Assembly: GCF_002556635.1 (NCBI RefSeq)
Contig: NZ_MWMO01000002.1
Location: forward strand, 124,001-188,000
Origin: Novosphingobium sp. PC22D
GTDB taxonomy: Bacteria > Pseudomonadota > Alphaproteobacteria > Sphingomonadales > Sphingomonadaceae
Length of the DNA stretch: 64,000 nucleotides
Reading direction: 5' to 3'
Shown: in pieces, positions 35,418 through 43,888 of the stretch
Layout: each line of letters begins with the position of its first letter
How positions within the stretch are numbered: the stretch's first letter is position 1
Translations under genes and position numbers: made by a program
Notes under the pieces: model-generated
What the model was told of the DNA's origin: nothing
The model's database searches: none
Seen by the model: only the letters and a program-made list of their open reading frames with translations

Positions 35418-36768
35418 GCGCTACGATCTCGCCATCGTCGGCGGTGGCCCCGCCGGCCAGGCCGCCGCGCTGGCGCTGCAAGGGCACGGCCTCGCTGTCG
35501 CGGTGATCGACGAGCAGCCACATCCCGGCGGGCAGATCCTGCGCCAGCCACCGCGCGAGTTTGGCGTGACAGGCTGGATGGGTGGCAAGGTCTATGCCGC
35601 ACTGCGGCGGCAACTCGGCCAATTCGAGGCCCTTTCCGGTCTCGACTGGCTCGGCGGCCGGTCGGTGCTCGGCCTGTCGCGCTCCAGCGACGCGAGCTTC
35701 GTGCTGACCCTCTCAGGGCGCTCGGGCGTGGAAACGCTCCGTGCACGTCGCGTGCTGCTTGCCACCGGTTGCCAGGACCTGGCGGTGCCCCTGCCCGGCT
35801 GGACGCTTCCCGGCGTCTATGCGGCGGGCGGAATCCAGGCCTTCGTCAAGAGCCAGCAGATCGTTCCGGGCAAGCGCATCGTGCTGGCGGGCACGCACCC
35901 GCTGCAATTGCTGATCGCGGACCAGATCGTCGCGGCGGGCGCAAGCGTGAGCGCCGTCATGTTCGCGCAGTCACGCCAGGCGATGGCGCGGCTGCTCGCC
36001 GAAAGCCCGCTCGTGGCGGCGCGGCAAGCCTCGGCCCTGCTTCCCGCCGGCGCCGCGATGGCGCGGCTGCGTCGCCGGGGCGTTCCAGTCCGCTTCGGCG
36101 AAAGCCTGCTCGGCATCGTCGGCGGCGAGCGGGTCGAGGGCGTGCGCAGCAGCGCGGGCGAGACCGCCTGCGACGCCGTGGGCCTGTGCTACGGCTTCGT
36201 GCCGCAATCGGCCCTGCCGCGCATGGCGGGCGCCGGGATGCGCGCCGCCGGGCCGGCAGGCGGATGGGCCGCAGAATGCGATGCCTGGCAGCGCACGTCG
36301 GTCGCGGGGCTCTATGCCGCCGGCGAGACAACGGGCGTCGCCGGCGCGGCGGCCGCGCAGTGCGCCGGCCGGATCGCGGGAGCCGGCATCGCCCTCGATC
36401 TCGGCCTCCTCGCGCCCGGGGCCGCCGAGCGGCGCGTGGCCGGAGTCCGGCGAGCCCATGCGAAGCACCTCAAATTCGCCGCGTTGCTCGATCGGATCGC
36501 GGACCCGACCGGCCATTTCCCGGTCATGGCGCCGAGCACGATCGTATGCCGCTGCGAAGCGGTGCGCCTCGCGGATCTCGTTTCCTGTCTCGACGGTCGT
36601 TCGGCCAACGCGGTCAAGCTGGCGAGCCGCTGCGGCATGGGCCCGTGCCAGGGCCGGAACTGCGAGCCGACCCTGCTGCGTCTGCTCGGCGACCGCGCCG
36701 ACCCAGGCTTCAGCGCGCGCTTCCCCGCTCGCCCGGTCATGCTCGGCGATCTCGCCGCGCCGGAATGA
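35410..36768 (+). CDS. FAD/NAD(P)-binding oxidoreductase subunit with BFD-like [2Fe-2S] domain (HcnB-like)
   Basis: A 452-residue flavoprotein. The N-terminal FAD motif is LAIVGGGPAGQAAALAL and the middle holds a second nucleotide region (ATGCQDLAVPLPGWTLPGVY; GKRIVLAGTHPLQLLIAD). The C-terminus has a bacterioferritin-associated-ferredoxin-like cluster domain with CRCEAVRLADLV and SRCGMGPCQGRNCEPTLL. This is the large alpha subunit of HcnB/opine-oxidase/D-hydroxyproline-dehydrogenase-type complexes. It uses a TTG start at 35410 overlapping the previous stop, with GGAG in front. With 33969-35417 it makes one membrane-associated dehydrogenase. Confidence 0.88.
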   Translation: MAERYDLAIVGGGPAGQAAALALQGHGLAVAVIDEQPHPGGQILRQPPREFGVTGWMGGKVYAALRRQLGQFEALSGLDWLGGRSVLGLSRSSDASFVLTLSGRSGVETLRARRVLLATGCQDLAVPLPGWTLPGVYAAGGIQAFVKSQQIVPGKRIVLAGTHPLQLLIADQIVAAGASVSAVMFAQSRQAMARLLAESPLVAARQASALLPAGAAMARLRRRGVPVRFGESLLGIVGGERVEGVRSSAGETACDAVGLCYGFVPQSALPRMAGAGMRAAGPAGGWAAECDAWQRTSVAGLYAAGETTGVAGAAAAQCAGRIAGAGIALDLGLLAPGAAERRVAGVRRAHAKHLKFAALLDRIADPTGHFPVMAPSTIVCRCEAVRLADLVSCLDGRSANAVKLASRCGMGPCQGRNCEPTLLRLLGDRADPGFSARFPARPVMLGDLAAPE

Positions 36769-36770
36769 TC

Positions 36771-36785
36771 TTGCATTCAGCGCAA
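36771..36785 (+). promoter_or_regulatory. LysR-type box before the VOC/RidA unit
   Basis: TTGCATTCAGCGCAA followed by CGAAGTTTGCAG begins 2 bp after the dehydrogenase stop and lies 100 bp before the VOC start (36885). The 15-mer is identical to that at 28283-28297. It indicates a separate promoter here, so VOC and RidA need not depend on read-through. Confidence 0.7.
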
Positions 36786-36884
36786 CGAAGTTTGCAGAGT
36801 GCCCTCATTGTTCGCCATGTTTTACGGCCCCAGAGTTCGCATGAAGGCCCCAACCACCCGGCAGCCCCTCGGAGTCGCAAACCC

Positions 36885-37373
36885 ATGACGGAAACGCCGC
36901 CCAAGCCCACCTTCCTCTCGGTCGACCATATCTCGTGGACCGTGCCCGATCTGGAAGCGGCGCTGGCCTTCTATCGGGACGTGATCGGGGCGGAGGAACT
37001 CTTCCGCCTCGGTCCTCTCGATGCCGCCGAAATGCCGCTCGACGACGAGGGTCGCGACTGGATGGCGACTCACGTCAACGTGCCCGGCGCCCGCCTCACG
37101 CTGGTCATGATGAAGCTCACCGACAACATGAACTTCCAGCTCGTTCAGTACGACAAGCCCGGTGATATCCGCCAGGAGCTGCCGCGCAACTGCGATCGCG
37201 GAGGCCACCACCTCGGCCTCAAGGTCGACGACGTGGACAAGGCGATCGCCTACCTCGAGGCGCACGGCTGCACCGCGATGGAGGTAATCCACATCGATGC
37301 CGGTCCGCTCGCGGGAAAGAAAAACGTCTATATGACCGACCCCTTCGGCCACAGCCTCGAAATCGTCGACTGA
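36885..37373 (+). CDS. VOC-family (glyoxalase/dioxygenase) protein
   Basis: A 162-residue vicinal-oxygen-chelate protein with two βαβββ modules. Metal ligand candidates are His in LSVDHISWTVPDL, His in DRGGHHLGLKVDD and Glu in FGHSLEIVD, the usual H-H-E set. Family members include lyases, isomerases, epimerases and extradiol dioxygenases. It is followed by RidA 18 bp on. In the context of amino-acid breakdown an isomerase or lyase role is as likely as ring cleavage. Confidence 0.85.
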   Translation: MTETPPKPTFLSVDHISWTVPDLEAALAFYRDVIGAEELFRLGPLDAAEMPLDDEGRDWMATHVNVPGARLTLVMMKLTDNMNFQLVQYDKPGDIRQELPRNCDRGGHHLGLKVDDVDKAIAYLEAHGCTAMEVIHIDAGPLAGKKNVYMTDPFGHSLEIVD

Positions 37374-37391
37374 CAGCAGCAGGAAGGCACC

Positions 37392-37793
37392 ATGATCACG
37401 CGCATCAACCCGAAGTCGCTCTACGACGCCGTCAGCTACGGATTCTCGCACGCAAGCCTGCAGGAAGGCGGCAAGACGCTTCATCTCGCCGGTCAGGTGG
37501 CCTGGGATGCCGAGTGCAACGTGGTCGGCGGGGATGATCTCGCGGCGCAGACTCGCCAGGCGCTCGCCAATCTCAAGGCGGTTCTCGCAGAAGCAGGCGC
37601 AACGCCTGCCGATATCGTGCGTCTGCGCACCTACGTGGTCGACCATAGCCCGGACAAGCTGGGCGTCGTCCTTCCCGAAATCGGCGCGTTCTACGAAGGC
37701 GCGGTCCCGGCCGCGAACACGTTCATCGGCGTCCAGTCGCTCGCCCTGCCCGACTTCCTGATCGAGATCGAGGCGACGGCGGCCGTCGGCTGA
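37392..37793 (+). CDS. RidA-family imine/enamine deaminase
   Basis: A 133-residue trimeric-fold RidA (YjgF/YER057c/UK114) protein. Conserved parts are LHLAGQVAWD, the Arg of DIVRLRTYVVDHSP and the C-terminal GVQSLALPDFLIEIEATAAV with the active-site Glu. RidA proteins hydrolyse 2-imino acids to keto acids and ammonia. That fits the product of the DAO/HcnAB-like dehydrogenase just upstream, so it is probably part of the same pathway and not only housekeeping. Confidence 0.9.
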   Translation: MITRINPKSLYDAVSYGFSHASLQEGGKTLHLAGQVAWDAECNVVGGDDLAAQTRQALANLKAVLAEAGATPADIVRLRTYVVDHSPDKLGVVLPEIGAFYEGAVPAANTFIGVQSLALPDFLIEIEATAAVG

Positions 37794-37857
37794 GCCCCGC
37801 CCCGCCCAGATTGATCCATTCGCCGAGACCATCGGCCAGAGACCCGGACGACACGCC

Positions 37858-38613
37858 ATGATGAAGACATCTAGGATCGCGGCCCTCGCCGCCATCACCA
37901 TTTTCGCCACCGTGCCGCTGGGTGCTTGTGCCGCCCCCGATTCCACCGAGGCCGACGCATCGCCCGAGACGCGGGCGACCACTCACGAGGTCGAGGGCTT
38001 CTGGCATCATGACAAGCTCGTCACGTCCAAGGGCAAGGAACTGCCGATCGAGGGCGTATTCCTCATGCACGACGGCGAGTTTCTCGAGCAGGCGGTCATG
38101 GGCGCACCGCTCGATACACCCGCGGCGGAAGGAGCCGAGGCCATGGCGCACGCCGGCCCTTACGAAGTGACGCCGGAAGGGATCAAGCTCACGGCGGAAC
38201 AGACGATCGCGATATCCGAAGCCGCCGCCGAACCGCTTTCGTTCACGCCAAGCACGCACCACGATATCACCGCGGCCAACACCGGCGACAATCTTACGCT
38301 CACCTTCGGCAGCGGTACGGTTCAGACCTTCACGCGGATACCCGCCTCGGACATCGCCATCCGCCGCTTCGCCAACGGGCGGCTCGCGCTCACCGGAAAC
38401 CGGTTCGTGCTTGTGGCGGGCGATGCCAGCGAAGTCGTCAGCGGTTACGGCACCTTCGTCCGCAGCGGCGACAAGATGACGCTTTCGGCCAAGCGCTGGG
38501 CCGAATCCACGAAGCAAAAGGCCAGGATCGCAAGCGACCTCACCGTCGAAGCCACGCTGACCGACACGGCGCTGACGCTCTCCGACGGCCGCGAATTTCC
38601 GATCCTGCGCTGA
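37858..38613 (+). CDS. putative lipoprotein, function unknown
   Basis: A 251-residue protein with a lipoprotein signal: MMKTSRIAALAAITIFATVP then the lipobox LGAC. The mature part is polar and beta-rich and opens with a charged linker (DSTEADASPETRATTHEVEG). The first ordered element is FWHHDKLVTSKGKELPIEGV, and the end TDTALTLSDGREFPIL repeats similar strand lengths, suggesting a small barrel or sandwich. No family recognised. It follows RidA by 64 bp on the same strand and converges with TetR. It may belong to the regulon as a periplasmic binding or anchoring protein, but no box is visible before it. Confidence 0.7.
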   Translation: MMKTSRIAALAAITIFATVPLGACAAPDSTEADASPETRATTHEVEGFWHHDKLVTSKGKELPIEGVFLMHDGEFLEQAVMGAPLDTPAAEGAEAMAHAGPYEVTPEGIKLTAEQTIAISEAAAEPLSFTPSTHHDITAANTGDNLTLTFGSGTVQTFTRIPASDIAIRRFANGRLALTGNRFVLVAGDASEVVSGYGTFVRSGDKMTLSAKRWAESTKQKARIASDLTVEATLTDTALTLSDGREFPILR

Positions 38614-38665
38614 AGCCGGCCCGAAGCGGCGGCGAAAGCGGAAAACCAACGGCTGGTCCGGCGGC

Positions 38666-39337
38666 TCAACCTTTTTTCAGTTGCGCCCGCAGATCCGCGT
38701 TTTCCGCTTCCAGTTCTCGGCAGCGGCGTTCGAGCGAGGACTCCGGCCGGTCGTAGAGATCGAGGTAGTAGTTCACCACCGCGATCGCGTTCGCATGACC
38801 GGCCGAAACGCCCAGTTCGGCTTCCAGCGACAGGAACCGGCTCAGCGCGTGCAGCAGGATCGCGGCGAACTCGGGCGACCATGGAAAATCGGTCTGGCCA
38901 CGCCGTTTCAGCGCGGTTCGCATCAGCTTCACCTGCTTCTCGCGAAGCTCGTCGCCGAACTGGAAGAATTCGGTTCCCACCTGCTTGCGGTGGTTTCCAA
39001 GCGCCACGAACTCGTAGATCAGGATCCGATAGCGGCTGTCGCTCAGCAGGTCCCACATCGCGCGTAGCGGCTTGTCGGCGTGTTCCGCCTCGTCCTGCCG
39101 CGCGAGAATTTCACGGGCGAGCCTGCGGAAGACCTCGAGAAACAGCTCGTCCATCGACTGGAAATAGTAATGGACCAGTTGCGCCTTCAGACCCGCGACG
39201 GCCGCGACCCGGCGAGACGTCACGGCGGCATAGCCGTTTTCGCGCATGACCTGCTCCGCCGCGTCGAGTATTGCCTCTCGCGGGGGCTTCGCGTCGGTTG
39301 CAGCCGAGTCCATGGTGTCCGTTTGCGGGGATGCCAT
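38666..39337 (-). CDS. TetR-family transcriptional regulator
   Basis: A 223-residue TetR regulator. The helix-turn-helix is at about residues 20-65: REAILDAAEQVMRENGYAAV, SRRVAAVAGLKAQLVHYYFQ. A longer all-helical ligand domain ends in a coiled-coil-like charged tail (RCRELEAENADLRAQLKKG) that is unusual for the family. The start at 39337 is 8 bp after the SnoaL stop, making it the last gene of a minus-strand unit beginning at 43640 (receptor, MFS, SnoaL, TetR). Autoregulation of this unit is likely. Confidence 0.88.
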   Translation of the reverse strand: MASPQTDTMDSAATDAKPPREAILDAAEQVMRENGYAAVTSRRVAAVAGLKAQLVHYYFQSMDELFLEVFRRLAREILARQDEAEHADKPLRAMWDLLSDSRYRILIYEFVALGNHRKQVGTEFFQFGDELREKQVKLMRTALKRRGQTDFPWSPEFAAILLHALSRFLSLEAELGVSAGHANAIAVVNYYLDLYDRPESSLERRCRELEAENADLRAQLKKG

Positions 39338-39345
39338 GCCCGAGG

Positions 39346-39960
39346 TCAAGCGCCTGGAGGCCGCTTTCCGCGCGGGTCCCCGAGCGCCCCCGGCGTTTCC
39401 GGCGACTGGATCGTCCGGCGATTGACCAGGGGCCGACGATAGCTTGCATCCTCGCGGCTGCGCGCGGAGACGCCGTTGACGCCGAGATCCTCGACATTGG
39501 CGAACAGGGGCACGTCGGTCGGCTCGATCATGCCCGACCATTCCAGCAGGGTGCAGCGGAAGGCGATCCGCCAGTCGCCATCGCGGCATTCGAGGCGATC
39601 GGCATAGCGGCCGCCCGCGGCCCAGTTGGTCCCGTCGCGATTGCGGCCGAAATAGAGGAAATAGGTCTCGGCATGCGCTTCGGAGCCGTCGATCCGGCAG
39701 GTGTGGTTGGTGAGATGATGCAGGGTCGATGACTGCCCCGCCTCATGAAGTTCCATGCCGCCGCGATAGACCGTGCGCGGCTGCTCGACGAAGGCGCCCG
39801 CGTCGATCAGCGCGTCCTCGTGGAACCCGGACACGAACAGGTCCTCGTCGAAGCGGTCGATCGCGCGGCTGATACGCTTGATGCAATCGAAGATTTCCTG
39901 CCGGTCGAGCAGTTCCTGGAGCCGGTCCGCGGACGGGATGCGACTTGTCGTGTCAGCCAT
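39346..39960 (-). CDS. SnoaL-like (NTF2-fold) protein
   Basis: A 204-residue cytoplasmic protein. The NTF2-like domain covers about 10-150: LQELLDRQEIFDCIKRISRA, IDRFDEDLFVSGFHEDALID, then HHLTNHTCRIDGSEAHAETY and GGRYADRLECRDGDWRI. This is the SnoaL_4 type, found among ring-hydroxylating dioxygenase small subunits, dehydratases and isomerases. No signal peptide. The last 50 residues are low-complexity. It sits 3 bp from the MFS gene and is probably a catabolic enzyme. Confidence 0.82.
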   Translation of the reverse strand: MADTTSRIPSADRLQELLDRQEIFDCIKRISRAIDRFDEDLFVSGFHEDALIDAGAFVEQPRTVYRGGMELHEAGQSSTLHHLTNHTCRIDGSEAHAETYFLYFGRNRDGTNWAAGGRYADRLECRDGDWRIAFRCTLLEWSGMIEPTDVPLFANVEDLGVNGVSARSREDASYRRPLVNRRTIQSPETPGALGDPRGKRPPGA

Positions 39961-39963
39961 TGA

Positions 39964-41214
39964 CTATGCCTTTCGGGATTTTTGGGAAGCGGCCGCGTGG
40001 GGTCCGTCATCGGCGGGATAGGGCCCCAGCAGCAGGAACAGCGCCGCCGCGCCCACCGCGAGCGGAGCCGAAAGAAACAACGCCCCGAAATAGGAGCCCG
40101 AGACGTCGAAGATGGTGTTCGTCGCCAGCGGGGCCAGCCCGCCGGTCAGAGCGAGAAGACCGGTGATCGTGCCGAAGACGAGGCCGAATTTCTCGAGCCC
40201 GAAATGGCGCGAGGCGAGATAGGCGACTGCGTCGAATTCCACCCCGACGGCAAGCCCCAGAACGGCGACCGCGACGATCGCCTGCCCCGGCGAAGCCGGC
40301 AGCAGGAAAAGCACGACAACGCCCAGGCACAGCGTACCCGCACTCAGCGCCGCGACGATGCCGGCGTTGATCCGATCGAGCAATAGCCCGCCGCTGAGGC
40401 GGCCGACGATCGACCCGATGCCCGCCACGCCCGCGACGCCCGCCGCCTCCAGCGGGGCGAGCCCCCGGTCGATCAGCATCGGCACGAGGTTGATGACGAT
40501 GCCGTTGCCGGCGAAGGTGACCGCCGTCGCCGCCAGGGCCAGCATCGCGAAACGCCGGGAAAGCAGGATCGTGCGCGCCCCGCCGGAGCGGACGGTGCCC
40601 TCCGGCTTTGCGGGCGATCGGTCATCTTTCATCCGAAACCCTGCGTAGATCAGCGGTACGGCCACCAGTCCCCAGCACAGGCCGAGCAACAGATACGCCT
40701 GTCGCCAGCCGAACGCTTCGAGCAGTCCGCCCGCCGCGATCGGCACCAGCAAGGCGCCGATGCCGGTTCCCGTCAGTGCCACGGCCAGCGCCAGGCCGCG
40801 GCTGGCGTTGAAGGTGCGCGAGACTCCGGCCGCCCAGACCGACGGATTGACGGCGACCGCGCCCAGCGAAACCAGCGCCCACAAGGCCCACCATGTCGCG
40901 ATGGGCTGGTCGCCCAGACCGAGCAGCGAAATCGACAGGCAGAACCACAAGCCGCCCGCAAGCCCGACGAGGCGCGGACCGAACCTGTCGACCAGCATCC
41001 CGACGATCGGCGCGAGCAGGACGACAACCACCGACACGATCGCGGGACCCGACGATATCTCGGCGCGCGTCCAGCCGAACTCCGCTTCGAGCGCGGGCAG
41101 CATCACCCCGGTCGAGTAGAGATGCACGATCGGCAGGGTCGTGCCTGCCGTTGCGGCGAGCACGACCGGCCAGCCGGCCCGCCACTCCCTGCCCGCTTCT
41201 CCGCGTGCGATCAC
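39964..41214 (-). CDS. MFS transporter
   Basis: A 416-residue major facilitator with 12 predicted helices. The conserved loop between helices 2 and 3 is GMLVDRFGPRLVGLAGG, and the second half repeats the pattern (GRLSGGLLLDRINAGIV). The start is set at a GTG at 41214, which overlaps the receptor stop as GTGA; a longer ATG reading from 41286 would run 75 bp into the receptor gene. It presumably takes the compound brought in by the receptor across the inner membrane. Confidence 0.88.
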   Translation of the reverse strand: MIARGEAGREWRAGWPVVLAATAGTTLPIVHLYSTGVMLPALEAEFGWTRAEISSGPAIVSVVVVLLAPIVGMLVDRFGPRLVGLAGGLWFCLSISLLGLGDQPIATWWALWALVSLGAVAVNPSVWAAGVSRTFNASRGLALAVALTGTGIGALLVPIAAGGLLEAFGWRQAYLLLGLCWGLVAVPLIYAGFRMKDDRSPAKPEGTVRSGGARTILLSRRFAMLALAATAVTFAGNGIVINLVPMLIDRGLAPLEAAGVAGVAGIGSIVGRLSGGLLLDRINAGIVAALSAGTLCLGVVVLFLLPASPGQAIVAVAVLGLAVGVEFDAVAYLASRHFGLEKFGLVFGTITGLLALTGGLAPLATNTIFDVSGSYFGALFLSAPLAVGAAALFLLLGPYPADDGPHAAASQKSRKA

Positions 41215-43640
41215 CGCGACGAGAAGAGGTCGGACAAGCGGAAGGTCATGCGCAGCCAGAGCTCGCGCCCGCGTTCGGCGACGCAACCGAGTTCATCGCC
41301 GCCCGCCGGCCCCTGATTCGGCGCCCCGGAGAGCTGTCCGCCGAACACGGTGCCGTTCTGCGTATTGGAATTCGAGCAGAGCGCCGCGGTGATTTCGTTG
41401 GTCAGGTTGTTGCCGATCATCGAGACTTCCCATCCGTCCTCGCTGCGCAGCGAGAGGTTGAGGTTCAGCTTGGCATATTCCCCCTGCCGATAGGCATCGT
41501 AACCGACGAGGTTGGTCTGGAAGCTCGAGCTGTAGACCGCCGAGGCGCCCACCCCGAAGGTCAGGCCGGGTCCGGCATCGCCTTCGTAGTCGACGCCGAC
41601 GTTGCCGCTCCAGTCAGGCGCCCGGACAAGCGGCTCACCCTCGAGATCCTGCGAGGTGAAGCGTCCGGTTGCGGGGTTGAAAAGCTGGTCGCATCCTTGC
41701 GCGATCGTCTGCCCGTTGCCGCAAGGCGCATTGGGAAAGCTCAGGTAGCGCGCGTGGTTGTAGTTCACCGCCGCGCGCAGGCTGAGGCCCGGCACGCCGC
41801 GCGGATAGAACGTCGCGTCCGCCTCGATACCCTGCACGCGCGCCGAGGCGGCGTTGACGGTGCGCAGGATGATGCCGCCGGTGGGCGAGACCTCGTTGGC
41901 GCCGACCTGAAGATCAGAATAGGTGTAGCGATAGGCCGCCAGGTTGAACAGCAGGCTGCGATCGAACAGCCGCGTCTTGATGCCGATCTCGCCGCCCTTG
42001 GCCTTTTCCTCGCCGAAATCGGCGCGCGTGTTCTCGTCGATGAAGACGATGGTGTTGAACGAGCCTGACTTGAAGCCCTGGCGATACGAACCGAATACCG
42101 TGAAGTCGTCGGTCGGCGTCCAGGTGACCGAGAATTCGGGCGAGAGGTTGTTCGCTTCGATCCGCGGGACCAGCAGATCGACCTCGGCGTAGCCCGCGAG
42201 GCCGTTCTGCTCGGTGTGGCGCCGGATCTCGTTAGTGAAGCGCGCGCCGCCGCCGATCTCCAACTGGTCGCTCAGCTTCCACAGGAGCTGCCCGAAGGCC
42301 GAAGCGGAGTAGGTCCGGATCTGGTGGCGCGCCGATTGCAGGATCGGCGGCAAGCCGAACGCGGTGTTGGCGCGCAAGTTGTTGTCGCTCTCGAACTTGG
42401 CATACTGGTAGAAGCCGCCAAGAGTGAAATTGACGGGCGAATCCACGAAGTCCGAAGCGAGGCGCAGTTCCTGCGTGAACTGGCGGTTGCGGAATTCGAA
42501 GTCCGCCGCGATCGTGGGATTGCTGCTGCCGCTGCCGCGAATGAGGTTGTTCTGCCGCAGCGAATAGCCGCCGGTGATCGAAGTCAGGCGGATGGCCGGA
42601 GTCACGTCGAGATTTTGCTCGAGCGTGCCGAAGTACTGGCGCGAATCCATGTAGGGCACGCCGCCGTTGCTGATGTTCGGCCAGAACGCGGGATCGAAAT
42701 CGCCGAGCTGCGTGTAGCGATCCAGCGTGCAGTCGGCATCGCCGATGAAGGGGATGTTGAGCGGCGGCACGCCGCCCGTGCCGTCGGGACAATAGACGAG
42801 CTGGCCGTCGCCGCCGTTACCCTCGGTGCGGTCGTCGACGAAGTTCAGCTTGAGCCGGGCGCTGTAGCTGTCGCTCGGCTCCCACAGCGCCGTGCCCTTG
42901 AGGATATAGCTGCGCTTGGGCGCGAACTTGCGGTACTTGGGCGCGACATTGCCGGTGTTGGGGATCGGCACGCCGTTGTTGCGGAAGAAGCCTTCCGAAT
43001 CCGAGAAGCGACCCGCGAACCGCAGGCCGAGCGTCGGGCTCACCGGCCCCGAGACGATCAGTTCGCCCAGCTTTTCCTCGGCCTCTGCTTCGTAGCCAAG
43101 ACGAGTGATCAGTTCGAATTCGTCGGTGGGATCAGCGCTGCGGATCGAGATCACGCCGGCCGGGCTGTTCTTGCCGAAGAAGAGCGCCTGCGGCCCCTTG
43201 AGCACTTCGATCCCGCCGACGTCGAACATCGCGGCGGCATAGGCGAAGCCCTGGGTCAGTTGCAGGCCGTCGACGTTGAGCGAGACCGACTGGTCCACCG
43301 ACGGCGTCTGGGACGTCGGCCCGATCCCGCGCAGCGAGGCCTGGATGCCGACGGTGCCCACCGATTCGGCCATGATGAAGCCGGGAACGCGGCCCGCGAC
43401 CGAATAGAGATCGTCGACCTGCTGTCGCTCCAGCGTCTCGGCGGTCAGCACCGTCGCCACGACCGGAACACGCAGGATCGATTCCTCGCGGCGACGCGCC
43501 GTCACGATGATGTCGCCGGGCGCGGAAGAGGCCTGCTGCGGTGTGTCCGAGGCCGGATCGCCCTGCCGTTCCTGCGCCATGGCCGGGCACGCGAAGAGCA
43601 GCCCCGCGGCTGTCAGCGGCAGCGAATAACGTACCTTCAT
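41211..43640 (-). CDS. TonB-dependent receptor
   Basis: An 809-residue receptor of the carbon-source type, no STN domain. The signal peptide is VRYSLPLTAAGLLFACPAMA. The TonB-box-like DIIVTARRREES follows, then the plug with VPVVATVLTAETLERQQVDD, SLRGIGPTSQTPSVDQ and GGIEVLKGPQALFFGKNSPA. A long barrel ends WLRMTFRLSDLFSSR, beyond the usual final Phe. GGAGAAGGATGAG stands before the ATG at 43640. It leads the unit with the MFS, SnoaL and TetR genes. An inverted motif pair lies in the 304-bp region before it and the divergent SDR gene. Confidence 0.92.
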   Translation of the reverse strand: MKVRYSLPLTAAGLLFACPAMAQERQGDPASDTPQQASSAPGDIIVTARRREESILRVPVVATVLTAETLERQQVDDLYSVAGRVPGFIMAESVGTVGIQASLRGIGPTSQTPSVDQSVSLNVDGLQLTQGFAYAAAMFDVGGIEVLKGPQALFFGKNSPAGVISIRSADPTDEFELITRLGYEAEAEEKLGELIVSGPVSPTLGLRFAGRFSDSEGFFRNNGVPIPNTGNVAPKYRKFAPKRSYILKGTALWEPSDSYSARLKLNFVDDRTEGNGGDGQLVYCPDGTGGVPPLNIPFIGDADCTLDRYTQLGDFDPAFWPNISNGGVPYMDSRQYFGTLEQNLDVTPAIRLTSITGGYSLRQNNLIRGSGSSNPTIAADFEFRNRQFTQELRLASDFVDSPVNFTLGGFYQYAKFESDNNLRANTAFGLPPILQSARHQIRTYSASAFGQLLWKLSDQLEIGGGARFTNEIRRHTEQNGLAGYAEVDLLVPRIEANNLSPEFSVTWTPTDDFTVFGSYRQGFKSGSFNTIVFIDENTRADFGEEKAKGGEIGIKTRLFDRSLLFNLAAYRYTYSDLQVGANEVSPTGGIILRTVNAASARVQGIEADATFYPRGVPGLSLRAAVNYNHARYLSFPNAPCGNGQTIAQGCDQLFNPATGRFTSQDLEGEPLVRAPDWSGNVGVDYEGDAGPGLTFGVGASAVYSSSFQTNLVGYDAYRQGEYAKLNLNLSLRSEDGWEVSMIGNNLTNEITAALCSNSNTQNGTVFGGQLSGAPNQGPAGGDELGCVAERGRELWLRMTFRLSDLFSSR

Positions 43641-43751
43641 CTCATCCTTCTCCCCATGTTGCACGTGCCGGTTCACGCCTCTCGCGGCGCGGCGGCATCT
43701 TCGTTCGCACTGCTCGGATCGGCATGACCAATCCGATGTTCACTCATCTTG

Positions 43752-43771
43752 TTTTTGAGCAATTGCCAAAT
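43752..43771. promoter_or_regulatory. motif copy 1 of a divergent inverted pair (TTTGAGCrATTGC)
   Basis: TTTTTGAGCAATTGCCAAAT lies 112 bp before the receptor start. The reverse complement of 43889-43908 matches it at 15 of 20 bases, and the core TTTGAGC-ATTGC at 12 of 13. Two copies facing opposite ways between divergent genes suggest a shared regulator (the nearby TetR or GntR). Apart from these two sites I see nothing else in 43641-43944. Confidence 0.45.
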
Positions 43772-43888
43772 GCATCTACGCTCGCAACCGCCATCCGGTC
43801 AACCCGCTTAAATCCGCGCATAAACCGGCGTCATATCCTCCTCATCGCTGGGCTCCCGATCTCTGACGGTGTTGACCAAAGCCGAAAT

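Noticed and set aside
33043..37793. Naming the region as the hydroxyproline degradation pathway
   Set aside because: The DAO trio and DHDPS-family lyase fit, but no hydroxyproline epimerase or 2-oxoglutarate semialdehyde dehydrogenase is present, and esterase/amidohydrolase genes point to a larger substrate.
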